In this document: one piece after another, positions 6,253-8,871 of the stretch
How the letters are laid out: each line of letters starts with the position of its first letter
Position numbering within the stretch: position 1 is the first letter of the stretch
Assembly (NCBI GenBank): GCA_025350285.1
Contig: JANXYE010000561.1
Location: forward strand, 1 to 8,871
DNA from: Chloroflexota bacterium
Lineage (GTDB): Bacteria > Chloroflexota > Dehalococcoidia > Tepidiformales > Tepidiformaceae
Direction: 5' to 3'
Length of the DNA stretch: 8,871 bases
Notes under the pieces: model-generated
What the model was told of the DNA's origin: nothing
The model's database searches: none
Seen by the model: the letters and a program-made list of their open reading frames with translations, nothing else
Translations under genes and position numbers: made by a program

Positions 6253-6275
6253 GGCAGATTAGCATATCGGCAGAT
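6253..6275 (-). promoter_or_regulatory. Candidate leaderless promoter and operator for vapBC
   Basis: On the minus strand TAATCT (6261-6256) matches a TAnnnT -10 box exactly 6 nt before the vapB ATG, which would place the transcript start on the start codon. Two plus-strand GGCAGAT direct repeats (6253-6259 and 6269-6275), 16 bp apart, flank it and could be VapB binding sites. No -35 was found. This is an inference. Confidence 0.35.
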
Positions 6276-6281
6276 CGCCGC

Positions 6282-6959
6282 CTACTCCCGCCGCCCCGGC
6301 AATTTCGGGATCAGCCACGAGAGGAAGCTGCTCGGCGCCCGCGTCTGCATGTAGAACCGCCCTGGTCCCGTGAGCCGCACGACCAGGCCCTCGCCACCGA
6401 AGAGCGTCGACTTCCACCCCGCCGCTTTGGTCACCTCGTACGTCACCGACTCGTCGAACGCGACCATGTGGCCGGTGTCAACGATGTACTGTTGGCCCGC
6501 CGCGAGGTCGAGCTGGTGCACGGCGCCGTAGCTCGACAGAAAGATCGTGCCCGTGCCGGTGGCTTTTATGAGAAAGAGGCCCTCGCTCGAAAAGAAGGTC
6601 CGCCCGCCGCCGAACTTGGTGTCGATTTCGATGCCCGCGGTGTTCACCAGGTATGAGCCAGACTGGATCAGCAGCGACTGCCCCGCTATCTCGAGTGCGA
6701 TGATGTCGCCCGGCAGCGCCGGTGCGAACGTCACTTCGCCGCCCCCCGCGGCAGCCGTGAACGTGTTGATGAAGAAGCTCTCGCCGCCGAGTACGGAGCG
6801 TTTCAGCCCCTTGAAGACGCCGCCGCGCGCCTCGGTCTGCATCTGGATGGTTGGCGACATGCTCACCATCGCTCCGGCCTCGGCGCGGACGGCCTCCCCG
6901 CCTTCGAGTTGGACGACGCCGAGAGCGAACGCTGGGCTGTACTTGATTTCGTAACGCAT
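6282..6959 (-). CDS. AIM24 / TIGR00266 family protein
   Basis: This 225-aa protein, the normal length, has the beta-rich AIM24 fold of glycine-rich strands. Signatures seen are the start MRYEIKYSPAFALGVVQLEGGE-like segment, RAEAGAMVSM (25-34), GGVFKGLKRSVLGGESFFINTF (46-67), an LIQSGSYL strand (96-103) and the FGGEGLVVRLTGPGRFYMQTR block near the C-terminus. AIM24 proteins are widespread in bacteria, and the yeast member is mitochondrial, but no enzymatic activity is established. No signal peptide or membrane segment is seen, so it is probably cytoplasmic. AAAAGGA (6970-6964) lies 4 nt before ATG 6959. It is separated from the LLM gene by 190 bp, so it may have its own promoter. Confidence 0.9.
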   Translation of the reverse strand: MRYEIKYSPAFALGVVQLEGGEAVRAEAGAMVSMSPTIQMQTEARGGVFKGLKRSVLGGESFFINTFTAAAGGGEVTFAPALPGDIIALEIAGQSLLIQSGSYLVNTAGIEIDTKFGGGRTFFSSEGLFLIKATGTGTIFLSSYGAVHQLDLAAGQQYIVDTGHMVAFDESVTYEVTKAAGWKSTLFGGEGLVVRLTGPGRFYMQTRAPSSFLSWLIPKLPGRRE

Positions 6960-7121
6960 GCGGTCCTTTTCTCCGGGTTGGGCCGGTTCAGGTCAACGAG
7001 TCGAGGTGGCGCGCCAGGTCCAGCGCGGCGGAGAAGGGGGGCGGCCTTACCTTGTACCAGCATCAGGCGCCATGCCGCGCACCGTGAACGAGGATGAAGT
7101 GCGCCATTTCTGCCTCCGATT

Positions 7122-7149
7122 GACCGAACCTGGACGACCGAACCTGGAC
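7122..7149. repeat. Perfect 14-bp tandem duplication GACCGAACCTGGAC
   Basis: GACCGAACCTGGAC occurs at 7122-7135 and again, without change or gap, at 7136-7149. It directly abuts the stop codon of the LLM oxidoreductase gene (7150-7152) on its 3' side. The other 162 bp of the intergenic region show no gene or clear terminator. Confidence 0.85.
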
Positions 7150-8397
7150 CTAAACTGGCCGCACCAGATCCCTTTCGTAGGCTGCCGACGCCGCGAGTTG
7201 GGGCGAAATCCCCTTCTCTTTGAGCTTCGCCGCCGGCGTCTGGTTCGAAGGCATCCAGTACTGCTTCGTGTCGATCTCTTCCAGTGAGAGTTCACCGGCC
7301 AGCACGCGCCGCTTCCACTCCTGGTGCTCTGGCTCGCGATCGTGGAACTCGGGCATCACCTCTTTGGCGAACAGTTCGAGACTGCTGCAGATGTCTTCGT
7401 GGCTGTTGTTGCCCGCCTGGTTGAGCAAGATGACCTGGTCCACGTTCGATTCTTCGAACTTGCGCAGGCGCTCGCGGATGGTGGCGGGCGACCCGATGAG
7501 GCCACCGCCCTTGCGCAGCGCTTCCTGTCCCTTCGGGGTCGCCCGCCAGGCCTGGTATTCCTCCCAGAGGTTCACGGAATTGGGCACCACCGGGCCGTGG
7601 CTGTTGTAGAACTGGAGCGAAAACTGGAAGAACGTCCAGCCTTCAGAGCGGCGGATCGCCTCTTCGTCGGTCTCGGCACACATGAACCCACTGACGATGG
7701 CCACGGCCGGGTTCGTCTGGTAGTCGGCCAGCTTATCGAGGTGTTTGGTGAACTGGTTGTAGTAGGCGTTGACCCAGGCGTGGGCCGCCTCAGCGCTGAC
7801 GAACTGGAAGCCGAGCGCACCGATGCCTCGGCGTCCGGCCATCTCTATCGTTTCGAGCTGTGAACAGGCCACCCAGATTGGCGGGTGCGGCTTCTGGACG
7901 GGCTTGGGAAGGACGTTGCGCAGGGGAAAATCGAAGTATTCCCCGTGGTACTCGACGCCTTCGTCGCCAAACATCGGGATTACGGCGCGGACGGCGTCTT
8001 CCCAGACGGCGCGCTTGTCCCGGAATTTGCGGTCGAAGGGGTGAAGTTCAGTGACGCTCGAACCTTCACCGATGCCGAATTCGGCCCGTCCGTCGGACAC
8101 AAGGTCCAGCATCGAGACCCGTTCCGCGACCCGCGCCGGGTGGTTCGTGGGGAGCTGGATGATGCCGTGGCCGAGGCGGATGTTCTTCGTGCGTTGGCTG
8201 GCGGCCGCCAGAAAGACCTCGGGCGCGGAGGAGTGCGAATACTCTTCGAGAAAGTGGTGCTCGACTTCCCAGGCGTAGTCGTAGCCGAGCTTGTCGGCCA
8301 GTTCGACCTGCGCCAGGGCGTTCTTGACGAGCCGGTGCTCGGCGCCGTCCGTCCACGGCCGTGGGAGTTGGAGTTCGTAAAAAACGCCGAATTTCAT
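7150..8397 (-). CDS. LLM class (bacterial luciferase-like) flavin-dependent oxidoreductase
   Basis: This 415-aa protein has the luciferase-like TIM-barrel. Features include FYELQLPRPW (6-15), the Glu46-His47-His48-Phe49 segment (WEVEHHF), IRLGHGIIQLPTNHPARVAERVSMLD-like cofactor and barrel strands (73-98), DGRAEFGIGEG (102-112) and PKPVQKPHPPIWVA. These enzymes use reduced FMN (or F420) to oxidise aldehydes, alkanes, sulfonates and similar compounds. It is longer than the usual 330-360 aa: a C-terminal tail after EVMPEF (about residues 355-415), rich in charged residues with an EEIDTKQYWMPSNQTPAAKL stretch, lies beyond the barrel. ATG 8397 begins the conserved MKFGVFYE and has only a weak GGGG at 8407-8404. 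A possible promoter is listed separately. The substrate is unknown, and a flavin reductase is not in the window. Confidence 0.92.
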   Translation of the reverse strand: MKFGVFYELQLPRPWTDGAEHRLVKNALAQVELADKLGYDYAWEVEHHFLEEYSHSSAPEVFLAAASQRTKNIRLGHGIIQLPTNHPARVAERVSMLDLVSDGRAEFGIGEGSSVTELHPFDRKFRDKRAVWEDAVRAVIPMFGDEGVEYHGEYFDFPLRNVLPKPVQKPHPPIWVACSQLETIEMAGRRGIGALGFQFVSAEAAHAWVNAYYNQFTKHLDKLADYQTNPAVAIVSGFMCAETDEEAIRRSEGWTFFQFSLQFYNSHGPVVPNSVNLWEEYQAWRATPKGQEALRKGGGLIGSPATIRERLRKFEESNVDQVILLNQAGNNSHEDICSSLELFAKEVMPEFHDREPEHQEWKRRVLAGELSLEEIDTKQYWMPSNQTPAAKLKEKGISPQLAASAAYERDLVRPV

Positions 8398-8427
8398 GGG
8401 GAGCCCCGTTCTGGGTTGGTAGCGGCC

Positions 8428-8433
8428 ATTCTA
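8428..8433 (-). promoter_or_regulatory. Candidate -10 box for the LLM gene
   Basis: TAGAAT on the minus strand (8433-8428) matches five of six bases of TATAAT, giving a 5' leader of roughly 24 nt before ATG 8397. No clear -35 lies 16-18 bp upstream, so the call rests on the -10 alone. It falls in the 81-bp gap after the phosphotransferase gene. Confidence 0.3.
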
Positions 8434-8478
8434 CGCGGCGCCTCCGTTCGGCACGAAACGAGCGGCATAGGCCCGCGC

Positions 8479-8871
8479 TTAGGCCGGGACCGGATCGTCC
8501 GGAAGTCCCGCCGCGATCCCCCGGATCAGCCCCAGGCAGTCCAGGTCCCGCATGGCCGCCTTGGATCGTTCGAGGCCTCTGCCCCAGAGCTGCTTCATCC
8601 GTGCGCCTTCGGGCTGGTCGAAGCTCGGCAGGGTGCCGACTCCCAGGGTAATGATCCCCGACCACCAGAAGCAGAAGCCGAGCCGGTAGTCCTCTACCAG
8701 CATGTCGTACGTGTAGACCGCCGCCGCGGGGTTCAGTTCGACAAGGCGGTCGTGGTACTGGCGCAGGATCTCCTTGTCCTTGCGCCGGGCCTCCGGCTCA
8801 AGGGAGTGCATCCATGCTTCGGTGAACTCGGGCCCCGGTGGTCCGGCCTGGATGGTCTGCCAGTCGATATA
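8479..8871 (-). CDS. Aminoglycoside-phosphotransferase-like kinase, C-terminal part (truncated by window edge)
   Basis: The reading frame is open to the window edge, giving the last 130 aa of a larger protein. It starts in YIDWQTIQAGPPGPEF, where IDWQ is the metal-binding Asp segment of the APH/choline-kinase-like fold (equivalent to DFG) that follows the missing catalytic loop. The helix that continues (SLEPEARRKDKEILRQYHDRLVEL) and the W-rich FCFWWSGI stretch match the C-terminal lobe of APH/CHK-like proteins. An internal Met (8811) is not the start. The enzyme would transfer phosphate from ATP to a small molecule. It may be co-transcribed with the LLM gene, although there is a -10-like sequence in the 81-bp gap. 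The substrate is unknown. Confidence 0.8.
   Translation of the reverse strand, partial: YIDWQTIQAGPPGPEFTEAWMHSLEPEARRKDKEILRQYHDRLVELNPAAAVYTYDMLVEDYRLGFCFWWSGIITLGVGTLPSFDQPEGARMKQLWGRGLERSKAAMRDLDCLGLIRGIAAGLPDDPVPA

Noticed and set aside
5586..6959. AIM24 gene plus vapBC as a joint defence module
   Set aside because: AIM24 proteins are widespread housekeeping-type proteins with no known defence link, and vapBC is a mobile accessory pair. Adjacency alone is not enough.
8398..8407. GGGGAGCCCC as an operator before the LLM start
   Set aside because: A 4-bp G/C stem with a 2-nt spacer is too short and too common in this DNA to support a call.

Overview
The window is GC-rich bacterial DNA (about 60-65% G+C by eye) with tightly packed genes and several GTG/TTG starts. 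The gene set is a CoA-type 4-hydroxyphenylacetate-hydroxylase-family enzyme, a class III CoA-transferase, a luciferase-like flavin oxidoreductase, a phosphotransferase, DinB-fold proteins and VapBC. This resembles uncultivated Chloroflexota of the Dehalococcoidia/SAR202 kind, which carry many flavin oxidoreductases and CaiB/BaiF transferases. That placement is an inference from gene content; no rRNA or other phylogenetic marker is present.

Left part, plus strand. Bases 1-183 are a perfect 41-bp inverted repeat around a hairpin-rich 101-bp core. It is followed by four 7-bp tandem repeats that run up to the start codon (219) of a 478-aa HpaB/AbfD-family flavoenzyme. Two tandem DinB-like paralogues (1681-2148 and 2166-2609) follow in the same apparent operon, each behind a strong Shine-Dalgarno sequence. 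After a 338-bp gene-free gap with a GATGAT/ATCATC half-site cluster comes a 64-aa zinc-finger-like protein (2948-3142).

Right part, minus strand, converging on the left part near 3143-3172. In transcription order (right to left) it holds: the C-terminal end of an aminoglycoside-phosphotransferase-like protein cut by the window edge; an LLM-class flavin oxidoreductase; an AIM24/TIGR00266-family protein; a VapBC toxin-antitoxin pair with overlapping genes and a possible leaderless promoter; a stand-alone Lon N-terminal-domain protein; a small MazG-like protein; and a CaiB/BaiF CoA-transferase joined to MazG by an ATGA overlap.

How they work together: the two flavin enzymes, the CoA-transferase and the phosphotransferase suggest catabolism of unusual organic acids or xenobiotics, but the substrate cannot be read from the sequence. 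The most notable points are that the AbfD-like enzyme has lost all three cysteine ligands of the dehydratase [4Fe-4S] cluster, and that an unexplained inverted-repeat element plus heptamer array sits directly upstream of it. I found no CRISPR array, tRNA, rRNA, transposase or phage gene.
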